Part shown: positions 18,374 through 28,656 of the stretch, piece after piece
How positions within the stretch are numbered: the stretch's first letter is position 1
Layout of the letters: every line of letters starts with the position of its first letter
Assembly: GCA_009695275.1 (NCBI GenBank)
Contig: SIBF01000009.1
Location: forward strand, 1 to 46,130
Source of the DNA: Pedosphaera sp.
GTDB taxonomy: Bacteria; Verrucomicrobiota; Verrucomicrobiia; Limisphaerales; F1-12-MAGs170
Reading direction: 5' to 3'
DNA: 46,130 bases
Made by a program: the position numbers and the translations under genes
The notes under the pieces: model-generated
Database searches by the model: none
The model's input: the letters and a program-made list of their open reading frames with translations, nothing else
What the model was told of the DNA's origin: nothing

Positions 18374-19420
18374 ATGAAGATGAACCAGCGGTTGGCGATG
18401 CTCTTGATTGTTGCGGGTCTGAACACATTTGCCGTGGCGGCGGAGCAGACTGTCACAATCAAAGAGCCGACGGTGAACGTCCGGGGAAAACCGTCCTTCC
18501 TGGGCGAGGTGATCACCCAGCTCAAGAAAGGCGAGAAGGTGGTGGTTCTGGAGGAAATTGCCGTGGCCAAACCGAAGAAGGATGAGCCGGCGGCATGGCT
18601 GAAGATTCAGATGCCAGCCAATACCCCGGTCTGGGTCAACCATGGCTTTATTGATCCGACATCCAAGGCGGTCAGGGCTCCTAAACTCAATCTACGCGCG
18701 GGTCCAGGCGAAAACTTCAGCGTGATTGGCCGGCTGTTGCAGGGAGATGTGGTGAAGGAGATTCGGATCGTGGACGCCTGGATGGAAATCGACACACCGC
18801 CGGGCACCTATGCTTTCATCGCCTCGGAATTGGTCTCGAAGGAACCGGCCTCAGCGGCACCCGTGCCGGAAACGATCCCCGCAACTCTGCTTGTCGCCGC
18901 ATCAGTAATTCCCAAGCCCGCAGACGTCGCAGTTCCCGCCACGCCACCGCCAGCACCCGTCACCGAGAAATCAGTGGCCGCTGAGCCGCCCCCGGTGGTC
19001 ATCGTCGAGACGCCAGCAGTCGTGCCGGCCACGCCGAAGCCGGAGGTTCCGCAACCTGCACCCATCATTCCCGTCATAACTCCGGCTCCTGTCGTGGCGA
19101 CGCCCGGGGTCAAGCCCGCAACGGAGCCTCCCGCGGAATCCAAGCCCGCGCCGAAGCGCATTGCGCAGCGTCAAGGAAGAGTGAAAAGCACTTTGAGCAT
19201 TCAGGCTCCAACCTATTTCGAGCTCGTCGGCCAGGAAAGCGGCCGACTCATCAATTACATTCATCTGAACGACGAGGCCCTCTCCAAATTGGAAACGACG
19301 ATCAAAGGCTTCAGGGATTACATCGGTCGCATTGTTATTGTGTCGGGCGAAGAAGCTGTTGATCCGCGATGGCCCAACACCCCGGTCATCGAAGTGGAAA
19401 GTCTGAAACTTGCCCTCTGA
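18374..19420 (+). CDS. Exported protein with two SH3b domains and a Pro/Ala-rich linker
   Basis: The N-terminus (MKMNQRLAMLLIVAGLNTFAVAAEQ) is a signal peptide. Two bacterial SH3-like segments follow: residues about 24-95 (VTIKEPTVNVRGKPSFLGEVITQLKKGEKV split here for length as VNVRGKPSFLGEV and LKKGEKVVVLE) and about 98-155 (LNLRAGPGENFSVIGRL, DVVKEI). Residues 155-260 are a Pro/Ala/Val-rich low-complexity linker, probably extended through the envelope. The C-terminal 85 residues (RVKSTLSIQAPTYFELVGQ, then IGRIVIVSGEEAVDPRWPN) form a compact basic domain of unknown fold. SH3b domains usually bind peptidoglycan or proteins. Its TGA overlaps the folD start (TGATG). Confidence 0.75.
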   Translation: MKMNQRLAMLLIVAGLNTFAVAAEQTVTIKEPTVNVRGKPSFLGEVITQLKKGEKVVVLEEIAVAKPKKDEPAAWLKIQMPANTPVWVNHGFIDPTSKAVRAPKLNLRAGPGENFSVIGRLLQGDVVKEIRIVDAWMEIDTPPGTYAFIASELVSKEPASAAPVPETIPATLLVAASVIPKPADVAVPATPPPAPVTEKSVAAEPPPVVIVETPAVVPATPKPEVPQPAPIIPVITPAPVVATPGVKPATEPPAESKPAPKRIAQRQGRVKSTLSIQAPTYFELVGQESGRLINYIHLNDEALSKLETTIKGFRDYIGRIVIVSGEEAVDPRWPNTPVIEVESLKLAL

Positions 19421-20307
19421 TGTCGTCCGGTAACCTTATCGACGGACGCGCGATCGCCGAGCAAATCCACCGGGAAACCAGCACGCGAATTGCCGCTTTG
19501 AAGGCTCGGGGCGTGCAACCGGGCCTGGCATTTGTGCGCGTGGGAGAAGATCCCGCCTCCCAGGTTTATGTCGGGATGAAGGAGCGCACGAGCCAGCGTC
19601 TGGGGATTTATTCATTCACACGGGTGCTCCCGGAAACCGCCACGCAGGCGGAACTCCTCCAGCTCATCGGGGAACTCAACGGGGATTCCCGCATTCACGG
19701 CATCCTGGTTCAAGCGCCCATTCCCCGGCAGATCGATTCGACGTTGATCTACTCTTCTGTGCGGCCTGAGAAGGACGTGGATGGTTTCCATCCCGTCAAC
19801 GCTGGCAAATTGCTGCTGGGTGACACGACCGGCTTTGTTCCATGCACGCCGGCTGGAGTTCATGAGCTTCTCATCCGAAGCGGAGTGAAGATCGAGGGCG
19901 CTGAAGTTGTCGTTCTGGGACGCGGCAACATCGTCGGAAAACCAATGGCTGCGTTGCTGGTGCAGAAGGCCCGGAATGCCAGTGCGACCGTGACCGTATG
20001 CCATTCCCAGAGCCGCAACATTGCGGAACATTGCCGGCGCGCGGACATCATCATTGCCGCGATGGGTGTTGCCCATTTTGTCAAAGTGGAGATGGTGCGT
20101 CCCGGCGCTGTCATCATGGATGTGGGTGTCAACCGGATCGCCGACCCTGCATCGAAGAGCGGCACCCGCCTGGTCGGTGATGTGGACTTTGCTGCAGTCC
20201 AGCCGATAGCCGGACGAATTACGCCAAATCCCGGCGGTGTCGGACCAATGACCATCGCCATGCTCATGGCGAACACAGTCCGCGCGGCGGAGATGGTGGC
20301 CACCTGA
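19420..20307 (+). CDS. folD: Bifunctional methylenetetrahydrofolate dehydrogenase / methenyl-THF cyclohydrolase
   Basis: FolD oxidises 5,10-methylene-THF to methenyl-THF and hydrolyses it to 10-formyl-THF in the cytosol. ATG 19420 overlaps the previous stop (TGATG) and gives 295 residues, the normal family length. Signatures are Y-V-x-x-K (YVGMKE, catalytic Lys), VQAPIP (usually VQLPLP), PEKDVDGFHPVN, PCTPAGV, the NADP-loop GRGNIVGKP (Ser of the usual GRSxxVG replaced by Gly), DVGVNR, GDVDF and PGGVGPMT. Translational coupling to an SH3 protein has no obvious functional meaning. Confidence 0.95.
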   Translation: MSSGNLIDGRAIAEQIHRETSTRIAALKARGVQPGLAFVRVGEDPASQVYVGMKERTSQRLGIYSFTRVLPETATQAELLQLIGELNGDSRIHGILVQAPIPRQIDSTLIYSSVRPEKDVDGFHPVNAGKLLLGDTTGFVPCTPAGVHELLIRSGVKIEGAEVVVLGRGNIVGKPMAALLVQKARNASATVTVCHSQSRNIAEHCRRADIIIAAMGVAHFVKVEMVRPGAVIMDVGVNRIADPASKSGTRLVGDVDFAAVQPIAGRITPNPGGVGPMTIAMLMANTVRAAEMVAT

Positions 20308-20355
20308 AGAAGCACACTCTATCAACCTCGGAACCTCGAACTGAACCAAACCAAC

Positions 20356-20781
20356 ATGCAACCGACTCGTATTCTGCCCGATCTCCAATGCTCTCTGCTC
20401 TGTGAAGAAGTGCGCCAGGAAATGACCGGCAACTTCATTCTTGTGGGCATCATCGGCTACATCCAGGTGCCGCAGCTTCCCGTCACCGCGCTCAAACTCT
20501 GCGTCTTCAACCGCTGGACCGCAGGCTTGGGGCAGTTCACGGAAAGCGTGCGTCTCATGGCTCCCGACGGAACGACGGTGCTTCGGCAGAGCCAGGTGAA
20601 ATTTGCGCTCCAGGACGCCGCTCACAACGCCACCAACTGCACCGTTTTTACGCAGCTCAAATTCGAGACCGCCGGGGTCTATACCGTCGAAGTGCTGGTG
20701 GAAGACGTCATGAAACTCCGCTATCCCGTGCCGGTGGCGGTTGTGCAGCGGCCCGATCAGCAGCAGAAGTCGCCGGCTTGA
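20356..20781 (+). CDS. Small conserved protein resembling DUF6941
   Basis: The protein has 141 residues and no leader or membrane segment. CEEVRQEMTGNFILVGIIG near the start, followed by strands (LKLCVFNRW, ESVRLMAPDG, AGVYTVEVLVEDVMKLRYPV), suggests a single beta-sandwich domain. From memory this resembles the DUF6941 family (pattern C-D-x-V-R-x-E-x-x-G-K-x-x-L-x-G). No function is known to me. It follows folD by 48 nt on the same strand and is followed by a membrane-protein gene. Confidence 0.65.
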   Translation: MQPTRILPDLQCSLLCEEVRQEMTGNFILVGIIGYIQVPQLPVTALKLCVFNRWTAGLGQFTESVRLMAPDGTTVLRQSQVKFALQDAAHNATNCTVFTQLKFETAGVYTVEVLVEDVMKLRYPVPVAVVQRPDQQQKSPA

Positions 20782-20840
20782 AGCAAGACGCCGGGCACCC
20801 TGCACTTCCTACAGCTTACAAAATTCGACCGCAGCGGCAC

Positions 20841-21725
20841 ATGGTTGATATGCACGCTGAAGAAAAGACCGCTCCGGACGCCTGGCAGCCGTTCACCTTT
20901 GCAGGTGTGGCTGCGTTCGCAACAGCGCGAACCAGCAGGTTGCTGCTCGTTCAGGGCATCGTCTCGCTGGCCTGCGCCGCCTGCATGGCCGTGTTCTTCC
21001 ATGCGGCATGGAGCAATTCCATCAGCGCGGCGATCGAGCAATTGCCCGACGAGGGCGGGATTCGCAACAGGGAATTGACCTGGGGCGGACGCGGACCTCA
21101 ACGGTTGGGCGCTGGTACGTTTCTCTCGTTCGTCATTGATCCTGATGGTTCTGGCGAATTGGGTGAAGCAGCGGATGTCGAGTTCAACCTCACGCGCCAT
21201 GAACTTCGAATTCGATCCTTATTTGGTTACGCGGCCTTGAAGTATCCCGGCGGCGTTGTAATCCCGCTGACTCGCGCGGAGCTTCAGCCTTGGTGGGGAG
21301 CGCGACGTCCGATCATCCTCGGGTTGGTCGCGCTGGGAAGCGTTTTCTGGCTTCTGACGATGTGGTGTCTCCTGGCGCTGATCTACTCGATTCCGCTGCG
21401 CCTCATCGCATTCTATCGCGACCGCAAGTTGTTGTTCTCCGAGGCGTGGCGGCTCGGCGGAGCCGCGGTTCTGCCGGCGGCGCTGTTCATGAGCATGGCG
21501 TTGATGGGCTATTTGATTCACCGGCTCAATTTTCTTCAGCTTCTAGCCGCAGGCGTGGCTCATGTTCTCATCGGGTGGCTGCTCGCTTTTGTAGCCATCA
21601 GCCATTTGAAACCGCTCAGCGTTGCGCCAGCTTCTCCGGGCCATCTCAGCAATCCATTTGCGGACGCGTCCTCAGCTCAGACTACCGAACCTCCGGATGA
21701 GTCCGGCACGGGCAACAAGGATTGA
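20841..21725 (+). CDS. Hypothetical integral membrane protein
   Basis: The start is uncertain: ATG 20841 or 20850; TTG 20778 would overlap the previous stop. Hydrophobic segments are at about residues 32-52 (LLLVQGIVSLACAACMAVFF), 155-185 (IILGLVALGSVFWLLTMW and LLALIYSIPLRLI), 205-225 (AAVLPAALFMSMALMGYL) and 232-255 (LLAAGVAHVLIGWLLAFVAI), so four or five TM helices. Between the first and second lies an approximately 100-residue soluble domain containing FLSFVIDPDGSGELGEAADVE split as FLSFVIDPDG and GELGEAADVEF. The layout recalls DUF1189-like membrane proteins, but I cannot assign it. Confidence 0.65.
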   Translation: MVDMHAEEKTAPDAWQPFTFAGVAAFATARTSRLLLVQGIVSLACAACMAVFFHAAWSNSISAAIEQLPDEGGIRNRELTWGGRGPQRLGAGTFLSFVIDPDGSGELGEAADVEFNLTRHELRIRSLFGYAALKYPGGVVIPLTRAELQPWWGARRPIILGLVALGSVFWLLTMWCLLALIYSIPLRLIAFYRDRKLLFSEAWRLGGAAVLPAALFMSMALMGYLIHRLNFLQLLAAGVAHVLIGWLLAFVAISHLKPLSVAPASPGHLSNPFADASSAQTTEPPDESGTGNKD

Positions 21726-21726
21726 A

Positions 21727-23817
21727 TCAAGGGACTAATTGAGTCCGGTAAAACTGCGTGGAGGGATCGTTGGGAAGAAAATCAAGGTGGATCAGTGTGC
21801 CGGTATCGTCGTTGAGATCCAACGTCGGCCCCTCTGTCCAATGGAGAAGATCGACGCTGCGATCCAATCGAAAACGCTGGTCGGGCTCGCCTGCGAACAC
21901 AAACCCCGAATCCGAACTCATGACTGGATGTCTCACGAATTTCGGCGGGTTCTTCAGTACGGGACTGATTCGAGTGCGTAGAATCACGCCTTCGACGCCG
22001 GCAACGACAAGCTGGCCTTCGGATGAGGCGGCTCCGAAAAGGGATTTGCCGGTAATGGTGCCGATGTTTTCCCAGGAATCAAGATTCGTACTCGTCAGGA
22101 CTGTTCCTTGCGTGCCGGTGACAAAAAGTTTTCCACCGACCTTTTCCACATCTGTCAGCCAGGCGGTGACGCCGCTCTTTCGGGAAGCCCATTGAACAGC
22201 ATTGGAGCTCGTGAGGATGGTTCCATTTTGCCCCACCGCCACGAGTGTGCCGTCAAAATGACGAATCCGGTAAATCCAGTTGGTGGTCGAGGCGGAGAGA
22301 AGAGTCCAGAGCGATCCGTCAGGACTGGTGAGGATGGTTCCATTTTTGCCGACGGCCACAAGACCGCCGTCAAACGGCGCCACGGACGAAAGCAGTGAGG
22401 TGGTTGGCGTCTTCTGGCGGCTCCAGTTCACGCCATCCTTGCTCGTCAGGATGGTGCCCGCCCCTCCGCTGGCGACGAAGGAGTTGTTGAAGAACGTCAC
22501 GCCTTGAAGATCGTTTGTGACGGGCTTCGGCTCGATCGCCGTCCAGACCAGGCCGAAAGTACTGACAGAGTTCGTGATGGTAATGCCCACGGCATTAGTT
22601 GAGGCCACGAACTCGTAGGAATTGGTGCTGATGGCGATGGTCCCACCGCTGCCGACGGCCACTGCAAGATTGGTGGAACCGCCTATTCCCAGATATACAG
22701 ATGAGAATTGGCTTGCTGGCGGCAGCTCCTGGCTCCAGCGCCGCCCATCCTCGCTGGTGAGAATGGAGCCAAGGTCACCCACGGCGAAGTAAAAATCTCC
22801 GAGCCTTTTCACATCCCAGAGCCACTCCCGAGATGGTTCAGAAATCGGAAGCCAGGCTGTGGGATTTTGTGCATTCGTCTTGAACCCTTCAACCACAACT
22901 CCGGTGCGACCCGCCAGCACGATGCTGGTGCCATCCCAAATGGCGGCGGTGTAAGTCGCCGGCGGCGGTGGGAAGGCGACCGAGACACCTAGCTGATCGG
23001 TCCAAACGGATCCTTCCTTCAAGCGCGCTTCATTTTCTCCTGCCACCAATAGCGAACCGGAGGCGGCAGCCGTGGCAGCGTAGAGTGAATTCGTGGCACC
23101 TGTCGGAAGCCTGGTCCAGACGCGCCCGTTTGCGCTGGAGTAAGCGGTTCCCGCGTCTCCCACTGCAAGGAATTGTCCATCCACCCACGTTACTCGATTC
23201 AAATGCGATTTCGTCGGGCGTGCCGCCGCCTGCCACGTCGAGCCGTCCGGACTAGTTGCGAGGAATCCGTTCTCGCCCGCCACGACGAACAGTCCGGTTC
23301 CACCCGGAGTGCCGAAGGCGACCGAACGGAGCCACTCGCTGGTCCCGCTATTATGCCGCTGCCATTGATCGCCATTCGCGCTCGTATAAATGGCGCCGTT
23401 ATCGCCGACGGCGACCAATGTCGCCGACGAAGCTGTCACGCCCTCCAGCCAGTCGTCTGTGGCGAGTGAGATTGCCGTGAGCCGATCAGGCGAGTCTCCG
23501 AAGACGACTGTTCCACGCTCACCAACAATGATGATGCGCTGGCCCTGGAGGACAACCGCGCGAAGGGCATTGGTTGTGTGGCTCGCGCGCGGGATCCAGT
23601 TCAGAACATCCTCCGAGGTGTAAACCTGTCCGTGATCAGCCACCTGGACATAAAAGCTGTTGGCACCTGCAAGATCAGCGATGTTGTTCCCATGAGGCGT
23701 CGGGTTGGACCACCGCCACAGCGGGGGCATCTGACTTCCTTGAGCAGCCGCGAACAGGACTGCCGCTCCGGCCAGAATCCCGATACGAAAACTGGAGACG
23801 ACGGAAATGAAGGTCAT
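21727..23817 (-). CDS. Exported beta-propeller protein with Ycf48-like repeats
   Basis: ATG 23817 has an AGGAAG ribosome site and starts a clear signal peptide (MTFISVVSSFRIGILAGAA...AAAQGSQ); the frame is open further upstream but that part overlaps the preceding gene. The 696-residue product is built of at least ten repeats of the pattern LVAVGDNGAIYTS-(A/P)-(D/N)-G-x-x-W (for example near residues 80, 120, 165, 210 and several in the C-terminal half), typical of Ycf48/BNR-type propellers. The C-terminal 60 residues (FAGEPDQRFRLDRSVDLLHW, TEGPTLDL) resemble the immunoglobulin-like end found in exported verrucomicrobial proteins. It is 25 nt behind the kinase-like gene and probably in one operon with it. 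Function unknown; likely a surface or periplasmic binding scaffold. Confidence 0.75.
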   Translation of the reverse strand: MTFISVVSSFRIGILAGAAVLFAAAQGSQMPPLWRWSNPTPHGNNIADLAGANSFYVQVADHGQVYTSEDVLNWIPRASHTTNALRAVVLQGQRIIIVGERGTVVFGDSPDRLTAISLATDDWLEGVTASSATLVAVGDNGAIYTSANGDQWQRHNSGTSEWLRSVAFGTPGGTGLFVVAGENGFLATSPDGSTWQAAARPTKSHLNRVTWVDGQFLAVGDAGTAYSSANGRVWTRLPTGATNSLYAATAAASGSLLVAGENEARLKEGSVWTDQLGVSVAFPPPPATYTAAIWDGTSIVLAGRTGVVVEGFKTNAQNPTAWLPISEPSREWLWDVKRLGDFYFAVGDLGSILTSEDGRRWSQELPPASQFSSVYLGIGGSTNLAVAVGSGGTIAISTNSYEFVASTNAVGITITNSVSTFGLVWTAIEPKPVTNDLQGVTFFNNSFVASGGAGTILTSKDGVNWSRQKTPTTSLLSSVAPFDGGLVAVGKNGTILTSPDGSLWTLLSASTTNWIYRIRHFDGTLVAVGQNGTILTSSNAVQWASRKSGVTAWLTDVEKVGGKLFVTGTQGTVLTSTNLDSWENIGTITGKSLFGAASSEGQLVVAGVEGVILRTRISPVLKNPPKFVRHPVMSSDSGFVFAGEPDQRFRLDRSVDLLHWTEGPTLDLNDDTGTLIHLDFLPNDPSTQFYRTQLVP

Positions 23818-23842
23818 GCGTTCTTCCTGAAGAGTATCTTTG

Positions 23843-25315
23843 CTAGGCGGCGGCGAAGGTTCCAGAAACAAGCTCATCGGCCTTGCTGTCAACTTTCGCA
23901 TTCTGAAGGATCCCGCGCCTCCAGGGCATCGAAAGAATGAATGCAGATCTGTCCTCGGCGGCGCATCGAACTTCGATGCGAGCGCCCATTTCCCGCGCCA
24001 GATCCTCTGATATGGCCATGCGGCAATCGGCTGGTGAAGGAACAATCGAGGCGTCGATGTCTGAGGAGGCGCCTGATAGGAATCGGTTTCGACTGCGCCA
24101 GCCGAGAACTTCGATTGCCACGCCACTTTCATGCACCTGAAGAGCCAGTTCCAAATGATCTTTCCCGGCTTCACAAGTCTCCGCCGCCATCTCTATGAAA
24201 TTCCCAAAAATCAGCCCGGCCAATTCGGCATGGGTTGCGATGAGCAAGGCGTCTCCGTCGATACGGGTGTCGAGTTCGATGCCTTGTTCGCGCAGAGAGG
24301 GCACATTCTTGATGGCCGTCAACTCCACGAAATCCGCGAGCGCCACTTTGTAACTGGACTTGTCATGGAAGCGTTCAAAGGTGCGGCGGGCGCCAACAAG
24401 AGTCAGACGCATTTTGCGGAGGTACTTTGCCGCGCGGCTGCAAACGACTCCTTGTTCCACGGGCGCATAGGCATTTGTCAGGCAGGCCTCCAGTTCCGCA
24501 ACCGACTTTTGCATCGAGATAATCATGTTGCCAGCCACAGCGCCAACGGCGGTCAACTTCGCCGCCCGGCAGTTGTGGCGTTCGGACTCCATCAGCAGAC
24601 CGGTGCGTGCCGCCAGCTCGGCGTGCGACTTCTTCAGCCAATGAAAACTAACGCCCACCAGCCCAGACAATAAGGCTCCACAGATCAACAGCACGAAAGC
24701 CGATTGATTCCACAGTTGCCGGTCCAAGGCTGCATACTGCCTGGCAAGATTTTCACCATCCAGGACGAGTTGGGCAACTCCCATAAAATCTGACTTCTCG
24801 CTTGAACTCAATGGCGCTGACACTTCCAAGATCGGAGCAAACGCCCTTTTGTTCTGCGGGGAAGAGCCAAGAAACAAATCTTCCAATCGAGCTTGCTCGG
24901 TATATCGGCTGACTGGCTCCAAAATTCTGAGTGATTTCCAGTCTTGCCCTGAGATCTGGGTGTCCGCGAGGTTCGCAGGGATGGCTGCGGACAATGCGCC
25001 CGAGGCATCAAAGAGCCGCACTCCGAGGAATCCTTTGGCTGCAATCATCTGACTCGCCTCGATCACCGCTGCAAGCTGGTCGGCGGGACGATCACTCTGC
25101 CAGTTGGAAGGCTCGGACTCCTTCGCCGCCCAGTGCCCTTGTAGGAGAGCGGCGAACGCCTGGCCGTCGCGGAGTGCGAGTTGGTGTCGCAGGTGCCCGC
25201 GCAGCCACCTCTGGCTGCTCAAGACCGCCGCACCGAGGATCGTCATCGCCAGCGCGATCACAAGAACCGGCAGATGCCGCAGTGCAAGTTGCTTGAATGA
25301 AGGACCATCGCTCAT
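23843..25315 (-). CDS. Membrane histidine-kinase-like protein lacking the phospho-acceptor His
   Basis: The product has 490 residues from ATG 25315 (MSDGPSFKQLALRHLPVLVI). TM1 is about 15-35, an extracytoplasmic domain spans 36-225, and TM2 is about 232-252 (SAFVLLICGALLSGLVGVS). The cytosolic part follows the HisKA layout (AAKLTAVGAVAGNMIISMQKS corresponds to LxxVGxxAxGIAHEINNPL, split: LTAVGAVAGN and MIISMQKSV), but the His position is Ile. The ATPase-like region is also degenerate: N-box equivalent AGLIFGNFIEMAAETCE lacks the second Asn, and no G1 DxGxG is visible. It is probably a pseudokinase or adaptor. It is followed by the beta-propeller gene after 25 nt. Confidence 0.7.
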   Translation of the reverse strand: MSDGPSFKQLALRHLPVLVIALAMTILGAAVLSSQRWLRGHLRHQLALRDGQAFAALLQGHWAAKESEPSNWQSDRPADQLAAVIEASQMIAAKGFLGVRLFDASGALSAAIPANLADTQISGQDWKSLRILEPVSRYTEQARLEDLFLGSSPQNKRAFAPILEVSAPLSSSEKSDFMGVAQLVLDGENLARQYAALDRQLWNQSAFVLLICGALLSGLVGVSFHWLKKSHAELAARTGLLMESERHNCRAAKLTAVGAVAGNMIISMQKSVAELEACLTNAYAPVEQGVVCSRAAKYLRKMRLTLVGARRTFERFHDKSSYKVALADFVELTAIKNVPSLREQGIELDTRIDGDALLIATHAELAGLIFGNFIEMAAETCEAGKDHLELALQVHESGVAIEVLGWRSRNRFLSGASSDIDASIVPSPADCRMAISEDLAREMGARIEVRCAAEDRSAFILSMPWRRGILQNAKVDSKADELVSGTFAAA

Positions 25316-25360
25316 ACTGGAGTCTCTTTCCTGAAATTTGCTTGAGGTCTTTGTGGAGGA

Positions 25361-25389
25361 CACCCTGGGCGGTTGGACCACCCAGGGTG
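25361..25389 (-). terminator. 9-bp stem-loop between two minus-strand genes
   Basis: CACCCTGGG (25361-25369) pairs with CCCAGGGTG (25381-25389) around 11 bases, 17 bp after the stop of the Pro-rich gene. No T-run follows on the minus strand, so it may be a partial terminator or mRNA-processing hairpin that lowers expression of the downstream kinase-like gene. Confidence 0.45.
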
Positions 25390-25406
25390 CTGGAACTTTC
25401 GTCGGG

Positions 25407-26063
25407 CTAGTCGCCACTCTTGCGGGATTTCGTTTGGGCGACCTCTTTGGCATTATCGACGGCATCTTTGTGCTCCGCCACCTTGTCCTTCAGCTCCTGA
25501 ATCTTGGCTTTGAGTTCAGCACGGTTTTCGCGCTGTTGAGCGAGGAATTGTTCGCGCTGTTCCTTCAGCTTGCCCCGGAGTTCTTCACGAGACCTGGCAT
25601 CTCCGTCCTTCATGCCCTTGAGCAATTCCGCCTTGGCGGCGAGGTAATCCGCCCGTTGCTGCTCGGCGATCGCCTGGGCCTTCTTGACCTCCGCAGAGAA
25701 CTCAGGATGAGTGGCGTTGTTTGAGGCTTCAGGGCGTGACGGCCGCACGGGTGGCTGAGGCTTGCCCGCGGTTTCGGGCTGGCGGGGTGTGCTAGGTTTG
25801 TCGGGCGTGCCGGGTTGGGCAGGGGTCGCCGGTTGAGCAGGCGTTGCAGGTTGTGTTGCCTGATCCGCAGCGGTCGCTGGTTGAGCCGGGGTCGCGGGCG
25901 CTTCAGGCTGAGTCGGAGTCTCAGGCTGGGCAGGTGTTTCCGGTTTGGTCGGTGTTTCCGGAGTGGTTGGTTTTGCCGGCTTCTCGGCGGCGTAGGCAGT
26001 ATTGGACGCTACCAACACTACAGCAAGGAATGCGAGAGTTAGAACGGATTTGGAGTTCTTCAT
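25407..26063 (-). CDS. Exported Pro/Thr/Ala-repeat protein with C-terminal coiled coil
   Basis: ATG 26063 starts a signal peptide (MKNSKSVLTLAFLAVVLVASNTAYAAE, cleavage near AYA-A; quoted in part: LTLAFLAVVLVASNTAYA). Residues 28-110 are a repeat of (T/A)P-(E/A)-(T/K/Q)-P units (PETPTKPETPAQPETPTQP style), an extended spacer. Residues 120-215 are strongly charged and helical (KAQAIAEQQRADYLAAKAEL, REELRGKLKEQREQ), a predicted coiled coil. It is probably an envelope or cell-wall spacer protein; no enzymatic motif. A 7-bp inverted repeat lies about 80-100 bp before the start. Confidence 0.75.
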   Translation of the reverse strand: MKNSKSVLTLAFLAVVLVASNTAYAAEKPAKPTTPETPTKPETPAQPETPTQPEAPATPAQPATAADQATQPATPAQPATPAQPGTPDKPSTPRQPETAGKPQPPVRPSRPEASNNATHPEFSAEVKKAQAIAEQQRADYLAAKAELLKGMKDGDARSREELRGKLKEQREQFLAQQRENRAELKAKIQELKDKVAEHKDAVDNAKEVAQTKSRKSGD

Positions 26064-26139
26064 AACATTACTTCTTTCTTTATTTGTTAGTGTGACCTTT
26101 GGCCACTTGCTAAAGCGTCATGCAATTGTTGTGCCCTCA

Positions 26140-26161
26140 GTGACATCACGTGCAATGTCAC
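26140..26161. promoter_or_regulatory. Operator-like inverted repeat GTGACAT-N8-ATGTCAC
   Basis: Two perfect 7-bp arms (26140-26146 and 26155-26161) lie 77-98 bp upstream of the minus-strand start at 26063. The spacing puts the arm centres 15 bp apart. No cognate regulator can be named. Confidence 0.4.
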
Positions 26162-26395
26162 AAAACATTACAAACTTGTCGCGAAACTTTACACCGCGCA
26201 AACATCAGAAACTTGCTCGTGGGTAATCACCCCCAACATTTGCTGGAGTTTTCCTTGGATCTCCAAACGCATTGTTTCCTGCTGAACGAAAAAGAAACTG
26301 TCCAAGGCACCAGCCACGCATCCGCCCCTCGATGCGACAAGTTCACCCACTGGGAAAGCCAGTTCGCCACATAATTTCAGCAATCACGGCCTCCT

Positions 26396-26409
26396 TTGAC
26401 GCGGGTCAA
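26396..26409. promoter_or_regulatory. FNR/DNR-type box TTGACGCGGGTCAA before the multihaem cytochrome gene
   Basis: A perfect 5-4-5 palindrome (TTGAC, GTCAA) centred 82 bp before ATG 26485, a typical distance for an activator site. The identical 14-mer occurs at 45898-45911. Confidence 0.75.
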
Positions 26410-26484
26410 GCCTCCCTCGGGCAAAGCTGATAAGGTCCGCGCATTCTGTGGTGACCGCTCAACCCGGTTCCATGAAGTCTCATT

Positions 26485-28652
<2,168 letters not shown>

Positions 28653-28656
<4 letters not shown>

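Larger units (their letters stand above)
26064..26484. other. 421-bp divergent intergenic region
   Basis: It separates the Pro-rich exported protein (minus) from the multihaem cytochrome (plus). It holds an operator-like inverted repeat at 26140-26161 near the minus-strand gene and an FNR/DNR-type palindrome at 26396-26409 near the plus-strand gene. I see no gene in it. Confidence 0.7.

Noticed and set aside
23817-24174. Upstream extension of the beta-propeller gene to 24174
   Set aside because: It overlaps the end of the kinase-like gene; the ATG at 23817 has a ribosome site and starts a clear signal peptide.
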